NCBI RefSeq assembly: GCF_004366355.1
Contig: NZ_SODV01000001.1
Location: 1,736,001 to 1,800,000, forward strand
Direction of reading: 5' to 3'
Length of the DNA stretch: 64,000 nucleotides
DNA from: Dinghuibacter silviterrae
GTDB lineage: Bacteria > Bacteroidota > Bacteroidia > Chitinophagales > Chitinophagaceae
Of this stretch, positions 1-8,205 are shown in pieces. A model generated the notes under the pieces. It had not been told where the DNA came from, did not search any database, and saw only the letters and a program-made list of their open reading frames with translations. A program made the position numbers and the translations under genes. Every line of letters starts with the position of its first letter. The first letter of the stretch is position 1.

Positions 1-1001
1 TTGACGGCACCGGAACCATCGATGGCCTCGATCGCATTTTTGACGATATTGACCAGGGCCTGCTCCATTTGCAACACGTCGGCAGACACCATAAAAGATC
101 CGGGGGAGAGGGTGAGGGTGACCGGGAATTGAGACGACATGAGCTGGGCCACGGAAACAGCAATTAAATGAAGATCGACCGGCTGAAGAACAGGTGGCGG
201 CAGCTTCACAAGCTCGGCGAAGTTGCGCACAAAGTGATTGAGGTGCTGGTTGCGTTGAAACGCCGCGGTGAGGGCTTCGTGTAACGGCGGTGGCAGGGGG
301 TGCCCAGCCGAAACCGTTTGTATGATGGAGTTGACGGGACCGATGGTATTATTGACCTCGTGGGCCATCATGCGGATGACCTTGCCATAGGTATCTTTTT
401 CGGCGGCGAGGAGCTCGGCGGTGAGTTCTTCGATCATCACGAACTGGCGAGGGAAGCCGCGGTCCATAAATTGGGACTTTTGCAGCTTGTAGGTGTGGAC
501 GCCGTGGAGCTTGACAACCCGGGAGCCGCCGGTGGGCAAGGCGCGCAAAAAGGCGAACAGCTCTTCGGACAACAGAGGCGCAGCGGCGGGATTGACCTGT
601 TGAACACGCCCGTCAAAATCGAGAATGATGATCCCGGTAGGGGAGGTCTGGATCAGGCGATCCAGAAAAAAATGCTGCTCCTCCTGGCGCGTCCGCTCAG
701 CGCGGAGCTCGTCGATCATCCGGTTGTAGACGTCGATGAGCTGGTCCATCTCGTATTTGCCGGTGGGCCGGAATTTGACGGTGAAGTCTTTGTCGCGGAT
801 GGCCTCGATGCCCTCCATGAGCATGCGCAGGGGACGGATGAGCTGGCGGTAAAGACTCCAGGAGATGGCCAGGGACCCGACCAGCACGGCTTCCGACAGA
901 ATAAACACGAGAGGCGTGCTGCGCCATACCATAAAAGAAAGCACGAGCAACGTGGCATGTAGGAGGACCACCAGCAGGATGAACTTAGTCCTCAGACGCA
1001 T
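1..1001 (-). CDS. Sensor histidine kinase, C-terminal end cut by window edge
   Basis: Inner-membrane sensor kinase, presumed partner of the sigma-54 activator encoded just upstream. Read on the minus strand from the ATG at 1001, it shows two hydrophobic stretches (about residues 7-25 and 31-50), a HAMP-like linker (about 50-105), a PAS-like segment (about 110-190, with DGRVQQVNPAA) and an H-box, MMAHEVNN, with phosphoacceptor His near residue 214. The N-box (ALVNIVKNAIEAI) lies near the edge; the rest of the ATPase domain lies outside the window. The start overlaps the end of the regulator gene by 17 bp, so the two are translationally coupled. The periplasmic loop is only a few residues long, suggesting it senses something in the membrane or cytoplasm (inference). 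The family is clear; the signal is unknown. Confidence 0.9.
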   Translation of the reverse strand, partial: MRLRTKFILLVVLLHATLLVLSFMVWRSTPLVFILSEAVLVGSLAISWSLYRQLIRPLRMLMEGIEAIRDKDFTVKFRPTGKYEMDQLIDVYNRMIDELRAERTRQEEQHFFLDRLIQTSPTGIIILDFDGRVQQVNPAAAPLLSEELFAFLRALPTGGSRVVKLHGVHTYKLQKSQFMDRGFPRQFVMIEELTAELLAAEKDTYGKVIRMMAHEVNNTIGPVNSIIQTVSAGHPLPPPLHEALTAAFQRNQHLNHFVRNFAELVKLPPPVLQPVDLHLIAVSVAQLMSSQFPVTLTLSPGSFMVSADVLQMEQALVNIVKNAIEAIDGSGAV

Positions 1002-2340
1002 CGTAGGGGATTTGGTATTTGTCGAGGCGGCGGTAGAGAGCGCTGCGGGTGATGCCAAGCGCCTTGGCGGCCCGGGCGATCTTGTGTTTGTGGAACTCCA
1101 GGGCGCGTTTGATCATTTCCACCTCCATGGCTTCGAGGGTCTGGAAGGGACCAGCGGGGCTCGTGGGGGAACGTTCGAGCTGGGCCATGAAATCCTCCAC
1201 GCGCAATTCTTCAGAAGCGGAAACCAGGATCGTCCGCTCGACAAGGTTCTTGAGCTGGCGGATGTTCCCGGGGAGGGGTAGGTGTTGCAGCCAGCGCATG
1301 GCGGCGGCAGAGACGGATAAGGACGGGCGGTTATAAATCTCGCGGAGGTTACCGATAAAAAAATTGACCAGGAGGGGAATATCCTTTGGCCTTTCCCGTA
1401 AGGGAGGCAGGTGGAGCGTGATGAGGTTGATGCGGTACAACAGGTCTTCCCGGAAGGCGCCGCGGGCGACCATGTCCGCGAGGTCTTTGTTGGTGGCGCA
1501 CACCACCCGGACGTCCACGGTCTTGGTGCGGCTGCTGCCGAGTACTTCGTAGGTCCGGTCCTGGAGGACGCGCAACAGCTTTACCTGGCTGCCGGCGTCG
1601 AGGTCGCCGATCTCGTCGAGGAAAATGGTGCCTTTGTGCGCGGTTTCGAAGCGGCCGGCCCGGTCGAAACGGGCGTCGGTAAAGGCGCCCCGGATGTGGC
1701 CGAACATCTCGCTTTCAAAAAGCGAGGTGGAGATGCCGCCGAGGTTGACCTTTACAAAGGGTTTGGAAGAACGGAGGCTGTTTTGGTGGATGGCTTCGGC
1801 GATGAGCTCCTTGCCCGTACCACTTTCTCCCGTGATGAGGACGGAGGCCTCGGTGGGCGCGACCCGGCCGATGGTGTCGAGGATCTGGAGGATGCGCGGG
1901 TCCTCGCCGATGATGTGCTGGAAATGGAACTGGGCGTCCAACTGCTGGCGGGTGCGACGGCCTGGACGTGGGCCGCGGAGGTCCAAAAGGGTTTTTATCG
2001 AGGCCAGGAGGTGTTCGTTGTCCCAGGGCTTATGAATAAAATCTCCGGCGCCCAGCTTCATTCCCCGCACGGCCAGCGCGATGCTGCCCCAGCCGGTGAT
2101 GAGGATCACGGGCACGTCGGGGAATCGGGCGCGAAGAACGGCAAGCAACTCCAAACCCTCTTCCCCCGTGGTCCCCATGGAAAAATTCAGGTCAAGCAAC
2201 ACCAGGTCAGGGACGGTCTTGTCCATCACTAAAAGGGCCTCCGCAGGACCGGCCGCCTCGCGCACGCTGTACTTATGTGTTTTAAGCAGCAGCGCCAGCG
2301 ACGCCCGGACAGCGATATCGTCATCGATGATCAGGATCAT
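985..2340 (-). CDS. NtrC-family sigma-54-dependent response regulator
   Basis: Two-component activator of sigma-54 promoters, 451 residues, the usual length for NtrC/AtoC types. Order of domains: receiver (1-120; acidic cluster DDD at 6-8, probable phosphoacceptor D50 in VLLDL, conserved K104), AAA+ sigma-54 interaction domain (about 143-370; Walker A GESGTGKE at 171-178, sigma-54 contact loop GAFTDA at 218-223), and a C-terminal Fis-type helix-turn-helix (about 405-447). It lies 6 bp after an ABC permease gene and overlaps the histidine kinase, forming the distal part of the efflux operon. A sigma-54 promoter lies in front of the operon's first gene, so it probably activates its own operon (inference). 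Confidence 0.95.
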   Translation of the reverse strand: MILIIDDDIAVRASLALLLKTHKYSVREAAGPAEALLVMDKTVPDLVLLDLNFSMGTTGEEGLELLAVLRARFPDVPVILITGWGSIALAVRGMKLGAGDFIHKPWDNEHLLASIKTLLDLRGPRPGRRTRQQLDAQFHFQHIIGEDPRILQILDTIGRVAPTEASVLITGESGTGKELIAEAIHQNSLRSSKPFVKVNLGGISTSLFESEMFGHIRGAFTDARFDRAGRFETAHKGTIFLDEIGDLDAGSQVKLLRVLQDRTYEVLGSSRTKTVDVRVVCATNKDLADMVARGAFREDLLYRINLITLHLPPLRERPKDIPLLVNFFIGNLREIYNRPSLSVSAAAMRWLQHLPLPGNIRQLKNLVERTILVSASEELRVEDFMAQLERSPTSPAGPFQTLEAMEVEMIKRALEFHKHKIARAAKALGITRSALYRRLDKYQIPYDASED

Positions 2341-2346
2341 AGGCCG

Positions 2347-3531
2347 TTAGTCTTCGTGCAGGGCCTCGGCCGGAAAGATCGACGCGGCCTGTCTGCCGGG
2401 GTAAAGGGAACAAATAGTAACCAGGACATACATAAACAAGATAGTAAAAATAAGGGCTGCGATGTATACGCCCGTCGACATGTCGAATACATGCAACAAG
2501 GGAAATTGAATTGCGAAGAAAAGCCCGATGACCACCCCAAAGGTTGCCAGGATCAGGGTTTCCACCCAAAGCTGCCTGGACACGGACCAGCCGCTGGCCC
2601 CCACCGCCCTGCGGAGACCGATCTCGCTTTTGCGTTTGTTGATGTTGTACCAAAGCACGCCGAAAAGGCCAAAGGCGACATTGATGACCAGGAAAGCGGC
2701 GATGATCATGAAAATAATCGCCGGCATCAGGTACTGGACGTCGATCGAGTCTCTGGTATCGTCCAGGTGTCCAATGCTGACGTTGGCGTTTTTCATCGCG
2801 TTGGACAGGGTCTTGTACAAATTGGCTTCGAGGTTGGCGTCGGCGTCGGGGGATACCCGGACAAGCATGATGTTCACGCCGTGGTAAAACGCGGTGTCGA
2901 TCCGTGTCCACATCGATATATGAGGCGGCATATAGTCCCCGGCCCATTTGGCGTCGGCCAAGACCCCGATGACGCGCATGCGGTTCTGGTCTTTGTCTGA
3001 CCCGGTCAACTGGCCGAGGGCGGGTCCGTTCCCAAATGCCGTCTTTCTCAGGGCCTCGTTGATGATGACAGGTGGGTGTGCTGCCGCGTCGTCCTCCTTT
3101 CCAAACCACCGGCCTTCGAGCAGGGTCATGCCCAGTACATTGTTATAATGATCGTCTGCCTGAAAGTAGTATATCCCCTGGTGGGACGTATTGCCGATGA
3201 GCATGCCGGTGCTGCTCATGGCGTTGATAAAGGGGATGTTGAAGCTGCTGTAACAGGCGTCCTCGACGCCGGGCATAGAGGCCACCGTCAGTTGCAGGTT
3301 GTGGTAAAACTGTGCCAGGGAGTCGGCCGAGGCTACATTCCCGCCATTCGTAAAGCTGACGTTCCAGACGTTTTTGTCGGCTAAGCCGAGGGGCTGGCGA
3401 TAGTTTTTATAGAAGTAAACCCCCATGGTTGCGAGCGCAAAAATGACCATGAAGGAAAAAAAGATTTCGATCACCAGGAGCGCGTGTTGCTTTTTTTTGT
3501 TCCACATGAGGGCGAATAAATGCTGGAGCAT
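2347..3531 (-). CDS. MacB-like ABC transporter permease (second of two)
   Basis: Inner-membrane subunit of a MacB/FtsX-type ABC system that couples ATP hydrolysis to periplasmic work or efflux. The chosen ATG (residues MLQHLFALMWNKKK) lies 11 bp after the upstream permease; longer reading into that gene has no coding look. 394 residues: one N-terminal transmembrane helix (about 20-40), a large periplasmic domain (about 45-270), then three C-terminal helices with the FtsX-type motif KRKSEIGLRRAVGAS before the second helix. Together with its neighbour it forms a permease pair, as in Bacteroidota MacB-like clusters. The exported substrate cannot be told from sequence. Confidence 0.9.
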   Translation of the reverse strand: MLQHLFALMWNKKKQHALLVIEIFFSFMVIFALATMGVYFYKNYRQPLGLADKNVWNVSFTNGGNVASADSLAQFYHNLQLTVASMPGVEDACYSSFNIPFINAMSSTGMLIGNTSHQGIYYFQADDHYNNVLGMTLLEGRWFGKEDDAAAHPPVIINEALRKTAFGNGPALGQLTGSDKDQNRMRVIGVLADAKWAGDYMPPHISMWTRIDTAFYHGVNIMLVRVSPDADANLEANLYKTLSNAMKNANVSIGHLDDTRDSIDVQYLMPAIIFMIIAAFLVINVAFGLFGVLWYNINKRKSEIGLRRAVGASGWSVSRQLWVETLILATFGVVIGLFFAIQFPLLHVFDMSTGVYIAALIFTILFMYVLVTICSLYPGRQAASIFPAEALHED

Positions 3532-3542
3532 GGTAGACGTTT

Positions 3543-4808
3543 TTAGGATTTCAAGGCGGTGACGACGTTGAGCCGGGACATCCGCCAGGCAGGATAAACA
3601 CCGGAGAGCAGGCCAAAAAACAAACAAAGCCCCAGCCCGCAGGTCAATACGGTGAGGTTGAGCGTCAGGTGGAGGTCGGGTACCACCTGGGAATGATTGA
3701 TCAGGGCCAGGGCCAGGAGGGAAAGCGCGACACCGATCAGCCCCCCGAGCAGGGTCAGGAAGACGTTCTCTACGATGAATTGAACGACCAGGGTCGCGGA
3801 AGAAGCGCCGAACGCTTTACGCACCCCGATCTCGGAAGAACGCTCCATGATCCGGGTGGTGTTGATGCTGATCAGGTTCAGGGTGGGGAGCAACATGAAA
3901 AGAAAAGCCAGCAGGGCGGCGCCCAGGTAGAAATAGGTAAGACCCGTGCCCTCGCGGGGGTTCCTGTAAGGACCTTCTCCTCCAAAACCCTCGTACAGTT
4001 GCCGGGTAAATGTCACCAGGAAAGGGTCTGCATAAGCCGCCTGGTGGTCATAGTCCTTGCCGTCGACGGGGACCCGGGCAAACATTTCTTTGAACTCCTG
4101 CTGAACTTTTGGAATGGCTGCCCGGCTGGGCGCCAGGATCATACCGGTGTAATCCCCTAACAGGTCTTTCGAATCCAGGCTCACCTTGGAAAGGGAGTAA
4201 GGGAGGTAAATGTCGGCGGAGGAAAAAATATTGGTATTGGGATCGGACCGTACGACCCCGATGACCTGGTATTGGACATTGTCCGCTTCAATATATTTAC
4301 CCACACTTGGTTTGTCTTTACCAAAATAGGCTTCCTTGGTGGCCTCGGAGATGACGGCCACCTTGCCCCCGTTGTCGATCAGGGTTTTGTCATAAGGTTT
4401 GCCTTCCAGAAAGTCATATCCCAGGATGTCCCAAAAATGCTGGTCCGTAAAACGGATACGCAGGGACAACTTCCGGCCGTTGACATAGGTATTGGTACCG
4501 GTGTGATTGGACACGAAACCGATGAGGGCCGGTGTTTTGAGGGTACTCATATAATGGGTGATGAAAAAGAAGCTCGCGGCCCCGTTGGTGAGAAAGCCTT
4601 TGGTCTGGTGCCACTTGTGGATAGAATTGACATAGAGGATCCGGCCCCCCTTGTCATCGGGGTAGGTTGGATGAAGGACGCCGTCCTCGAAAGCCGTGGC
4701 CACCATCAGGACCGCCAGCGTGAGGCTGATCCCGAAAAGGCTGATAAAAGTGAAAAACTTCCGCCGCTTCAACACGGCCATCGCGATTTTGAGATAATTA
4801 CGCAGCAT
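3543..4808 (-). CDS. MacB-like ABC transporter permease (first of two)
   Basis: Membrane subunit of the same MacB-like ABC system, 421 residues. An N-terminal helix (about 18-40) is followed by a periplasmic MacB core-like domain and three C-terminal helices; the motif ERSSEIGVRKAFGAS at the FtsX domain is typical and mirrors the one in the paralogous downstream permease. The start lies 2 bp after the stop of the ATPase gene, so translation is probably coupled. The two permeases are clearly diverged, suggesting a heterodimeric transporter (inference). Confidence 0.92.
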   Translation of the reverse strand: MLRNYLKIAMAVLKRRKFFTFISLFGISLTLAVLMVATAFEDGVLHPTYPDDKGGRILYVNSIHKWHQTKGFLTNGAASFFFITHYMSTLKTPALIGFVSNHTGTNTYVNGRKLSLRIRFTDQHFWDILGYDFLEGKPYDKTLIDNGGKVAVISEATKEAYFGKDKPSVGKYIEADNVQYQVIGVVRSDPNTNIFSSADIYLPYSLSKVSLDSKDLLGDYTGMILAPSRAAIPKVQQEFKEMFARVPVDGKDYDHQAAYADPFLVTFTRQLYEGFGGEGPYRNPREGTGLTYFYLGAALLAFLFMLLPTLNLISINTTRIMERSSEIGVRKAFGASSATLVVQFIVENVFLTLLGGLIGVALSLLALALINHSQVVPDLHLTLNLTVLTCGLGLCLFFGLLSGVYPAWRMSRLNVVTALKS

Positions 4809-4810
4809 GG

Positions 4811-5476
4811 TTATTGTACTTGTGATCCGTCAAACAATCTGACCAGCCGGTGCGTGCGACGCGCCATGCTTTCATCGTGGGTGACCATGACAATGGTGGT
4901 TCCCTCGGTGCGGTTAAGGTCGAGCAGGATGTCCATGATCTCACCCCCCATCACCGAATCCAGGTTGCCCGTGGGCTCGTCCGCCAGGATGATGTCGGGT
5001 TTGCCCACGATGGCACGGGCGATGGCCACGCGTTGTTTTTGCCCGCCCGACAATTGGGTGGGAAAATGTTTGACCCTGTTGGCCAGGCCCACCCGGCCGA
5101 GTGCCTCCCCCGCCAGTGCCCTTCTTTCGCGGGCGCTCATGGCGCGGTAGAGCAGGGGCAATTCCGCATTGTCGAGGACCCGGAGGTCACCGATGAGGTG
5201 GTAGCTTTGAAAGATAAACCCGATGGACTTATTCCGGAAGTGGGCGAGTTGTTTGTCCCCCATCCGTGCGGTGGCCTGACCGCCGACGCGGACCTCTCCC
5301 TTGGAGGGACCGTCGAGGAGACCCATGATGTTGAGCAATGTACTTTTCCCACAACCCGAAGGACCCATGACGGAGAGGAATTCGCCCTTGGCGACGTCGA
5401 GGTTGATGTTCTTCAACGCCAGCGTTTCCACAGTGTCGGTCCGGTAGACTTTTTCTATGTTCTTAAGGTGCAGCAT
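4811..5476 (-). CDS. MacB/LolD-type ABC transporter ATP-binding protein
   Basis: Cytoplasmic ATPase powering the two adjacent permeases. 221 residues, the normal size for the LolD/MacB ATPase family. Walker A GPSGCGKST (about 39-47), Q-loop in FIFQSYHLI, signature LSGGQKQR (about 142-149), Walker B IILADEPTGNLD and switch histidine in VMVTHDE are all present, so it should be active. It lies 6 bp after the outer-membrane channel gene and 2 bp before the first permease. Confidence 0.95.
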   Translation of the reverse strand: MLHLKNIEKVYRTDTVETLALKNINLDVAKGEFLSVMGPSGCGKSTLLNIMGLLDGPSKGEVRVGGQATARMGDKQLAHFRNKSIGFIFQSYHLIGDLRVLDNAELPLLYRAMSARERRALAGEALGRVGLANRVKHFPTQLSGGQKQRVAIARAIVGKPDIILADEPTGNLDSVMGGEIMDILLDLNRTEGTTIVMVTHDESMARRTHRLVRLFDGSQVQ

Positions 5477-5482
5477 ACGTGT

Positions 5483-6925
5483 TTATTTATACGTGATCTT
5501 TTCATTTTTTTCAAAATCATACAACGAAAGGTAGCGCAACTGGTAATACGCTCCCCAGAAATCCCGCAGCGCGCCGATGTAGTCCCGCTGGGCCTGGTCG
5601 TTCTCCTGGAAGGCGATGCTGAGGTCGGTGATGCTCAGGTCGCCCAATACGTACCGCTGCCGGGCGATCTCGTATTTCGCGGCGGCGATGCTGTCGGCCC
5701 GGGCGGTGAGGCCCACCTGGTCTTTCATCACGTTGAACAGCGAGACCTGGGTGACGATTTGTTGTTTGAACGTTTGCTTGTCCTGCTCCACGGTGTATTC
5801 CACCAACTGCTCGTTGGCCTCCGCGGTCCGGGCCCTTGCCTTGGAGCGGCCCCAGTCCAGGATGGGGACGTTGAACTGGAGCTGGAGGAGCTGCTGGTCC
5901 TGGGGCGCGTGGTAGACGTCGGGGACCGTGGGCCCCGTATTGGAATAGCCTAAGTTGGCCGTGAGCGTGGCCGTTAGCCCGTTCTGCCCCTTGGCCAGCG
6001 CCACGTCCCGCCGGGCTTCGGCGATCCTCCGTACAAAGGCGATGGCGTCCGAACGGTTGGCGTAGGCCTCGTCCAGTACCTTGTCCGTGGAGATGGTGAC
6101 GTCGCTGATGATGTCCGGGATGCTCAGGACGATGTTGTCTGCCGAGTCCTCCCCCGTATACGTCCGCAGCGTCAGGGTGGCGATCTCCAGGTCACGGCGG
6201 GCGGTGCCTTCCGCCTTTTCCGTGTTGAGCTGCTCCAGTTGCAACTGAAGGATCTCGTTCTTCGACACTTTACCCAGGTCATATTTGATCCGCGCGATCC
6301 CCAGAATCTTTTCGGTGTTGTGCCGGTTGGTCTCCGCCATGCGGAGGTTCACCTGCGCCAGGAGCAGGTCGAAAAAATAGCCTTCCGCTGCAATGGCGAT
6401 CTTTTCCTGGGCTTCGATATACGCCTGTTTGCTCTCGCGGTATTTGAGCGGCTCGATCCGGTTGTCCCAGCGGAGGCTGTTGTATTGGAAAAGCGGCTGG
6501 CTGTAGCCGATGGCGTACGGCACGCCATTGTACAGGATGACCTTGTTCTTGAAATCGTTGAACTGTTGGAGCTGGGTCTCCCCGTAGATGGTCCCGCCCG
6601 TGGCAGCGATGGTTTGGCTGAAATTGAGGGTGAGGGAGGCGTTATCCTGGTACACCGGTTGGAAAAGGATGGTCCCGTTGGGTTGGAGGACCTGGGTATA
6701 GGTCTTGCTGTATCCCGGGACGACACCCGTCATCGACAGTTGCGGCTGGTAGTTCGAGCGGTACGTGCGGTATTGCCAGTACTTGGTCTTCCGTACGGTA
6801 ATGGCCTGTTTGGCGTCGATGGAATTTTGCCTGGCCAGTTCCACGACTTCGGCCAGCGTGAGCCGTGCGGTGTCCGGCCGCACGCATAACAGCAGCCCTA
6901 CGCAATATAATTTAGCGAACAACAT
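5483..6925 (-). CDS. TolC-family outer membrane channel protein
   Basis: Outer-membrane exit duct of the tripartite efflux system, 480 residues. The N-terminus is hydrophobic (signal peptide, about 1-20), followed by the LTLAEVVELARQNS motif typical of the first outer membrane efflux repeat and a second repeat in the C-terminal half (GDLSITDLSIAFQENDQAQRDY). Long helical, glutamine-rich stretches fit the coiled-coil barrel. Its start overlaps the stop of the adaptor gene by 14 bp. Family certain; transported compound unknown. Confidence 0.92.
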   Translation of the reverse strand: MLFAKLYCVGLLLCVRPDTARLTLAEVVELARQNSIDAKQAITVRKTKYWQYRTYRSNYQPQLSMTGVVPGYSKTYTQVLQPNGTILFQPVYQDNASLTLNFSQTIAATGGTIYGETQLQQFNDFKNKVILYNGVPYAIGYSQPLFQYNSLRWDNRIEPLKYRESKQAYIEAQEKIAIAAEGYFFDLLLAQVNLRMAETNRHNTEKILGIARIKYDLGKVSKNEILQLQLEQLNTEKAEGTARRDLEIATLTLRTYTGEDSADNIVLSIPDIISDVTISTDKVLDEAYANRSDAIAFVRRIAEARRDVALAKGQNGLTATLTANLGYSNTGPTVPDVYHAPQDQQLLQLQFNVPILDWGRSKARARTAEANEQLVEYTVEQDKQTFKQQIVTQVSLFNVMKDQVGLTARADSIAAAKYEIARQRYVLGDLSITDLSIAFQENDQAQRDYIGALRDFWGAYYQLRYLSLYDFEKNEKITYK

Positions 6926-8159
6926 CGAGCTGTTTTGTGTTTTTATAATCGCTCATATCCGAATCGATCACCGTGTCCCCCGGTTGCAACCCCTCCTGTA
7001 CTTCCACAAAGTCGAAGCTCGTCAGGCCGATCCGCACGGTTCTCCGGTACGCCTTCCCGTTTTTCAACACGAAAATATCCTGCACCTTCCCCCCTTTGAA
7101 TGCCGCCCCGTTGGCTACCCGAACCACGCCGTTGTGGGTGTCGGTCACCAGGAAAACATCCACCTTGAGGTTGGGCCGGAGCTGTGCATTACCGGGCTGA
7201 TCCAGGCGAACGTCAAAACTGACGAGGCCCCCCTGGACCGACGGGTAGACATTGTCCACATGCCCCCGGAGCAACGTGTCGTTGATGCGGATGATCGCCG
7301 GCATCCCTCCCCGGAGCTGGTCCAGGTAGGTATCCGAAATGCTGCCCGACACCTTGAAGCTGCTCAGGTCCGCAATCCGCGCTAGGGTTTCCCCCGTCTT
7401 GACCGCGGTCCCGATGTTTTTGTCGATATAGGTGATGACCCCGTCCCTCGTCGCGGTGGCGTCCGCCAGCTTTAGCTTCCGTGCCAGCGCGTCCAGGTCG
7501 CTTTTCTGGATCTGTGCCGCCAGCTCCGCCGCCTTTATGTCCAGCTGCATGGTTTGCTGTTTCGAACGGATCTGGCTTTCCAATTGTCGCTTCTCCTCCT
7601 GCGCCACCTTCAGGTTTAGTTCCGCCTGCTCGATGTCCTCGCGCGTTCCCCCGCCCGCGTCATACAAACGCCTGGCGTTCTCCACCGCGTCCTTCAGGTT
7701 CCCGATGTGCAACTGTTTGATCGCGTCGTTGGATTGTATGTCCGAATAGCTCTGGTTCAGGTCCACCCGGAGGCGGTCGATGTCTCCCTGTTTGGAGGCC
7801 AGCTGGAAGGTCAGTTTCTGCAACTCCGCCTGCGTCTCCGATTTGTCCAGCGCGAGGATGGATTCACCGGCGTGCACTTTTGTCCCTTCGTCCTTGAGGA
7901 CCTTGCGGATGGAGCAGTCGATGGCGCTCGTGAGCGTCTCCTCGAATTCCGGGAGCACCTCCCCCGAAGCGCTGATCGTATTCTCCATATTCCCGACACC
8001 CGCGACCGCGGTGATCAATGTCGACCGGCTGATCGACGGCGTCAGAAAACCCCAGGTTATCCAAAAGGCGATCCCCAGGCAGACCGGGAGGAGGATGCTC
8101 CAGAGGAGGCGGTTGCGTCGTTTTTTTCTGGTGACCGATGCGGGGAGGGCTGTATCCAT
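6912..8159 (-). CDS. HlyD/MacA-type periplasmic adaptor subunit
   Basis: Membrane-fusion protein linking the ABC permeases to the TolC channel. With the start at MDTALPASV the protein has 415 residues; an upstream in-frame ATG at 8255 would run back into the preceding gene and across the sigma-54 promoter, so the later start is preferred. One transmembrane anchor (about 20-42), a split lipoyl/barrel-sandwich domain, a central coiled-coil hairpin (about 110-215), and beta-barrel and membrane-proximal domains at the C-terminus. It is the first gene of a seven-gene operon: adaptor, channel, ATPase, two permeases, activator, kinase. Confidence 0.9.
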   Translation of the reverse strand: MDTALPASVTRKKRRNRLLWSILLPVCLGIAFWITWGFLTPSISRSTLITAVAGVGNMENTISASGEVLPEFEETLTSAIDCSIRKVLKDEGTKVHAGESILALDKSETQAELQKLTFQLASKQGDIDRLRVDLNQSYSDIQSNDAIKQLHIGNLKDAVENARRLYDAGGGTREDIEQAELNLKVAQEEKRQLESQIRSKQQTMQLDIKAAELAAQIQKSDLDALARKLKLADATATRDGVITYIDKNIGTAVKTGETLARIADLSSFKVSGSISDTYLDQLRGGMPAIIRINDTLLRGHVDNVYPSVQGGLVSFDVRLDQPGNAQLRPNLKVDVFLVTDTHNGVVRVANGAAFKGGKVQDIFVLKNGKAYRRTVRIGLTSFDFVEVQEGLQPGDTVIDSDMSDYKNTKQLDVVR

Positions 8160-8171
8160 GCCCGTTGTGGC

Positions 8172-8187
8172 TGCAAGGGCGGTGCCA
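8172..8187 (-). promoter_or_regulatory. Sigma-54 (-24/-12) promoter of the efflux operon
   Basis: Read on the minus strand: TGGCACCGCCCTTGCA. This matches the RpoN consensus TGGCAC-N5-TTGC at every invariant position, with the exact spacing between the GG and GC doublets. It lies in the 46 bp gap between the DUF4421 gene and the adaptor gene; a start about 12 nt beyond the GC would fall 1-3 nt before the adaptor ATG at 8159. The operon encodes a sigma-54 activator, which strengthens the call. Confidence 0.8.
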
Positions 8188-8205
8188 CGGGTAAGTCGCT
8201 CTCTA

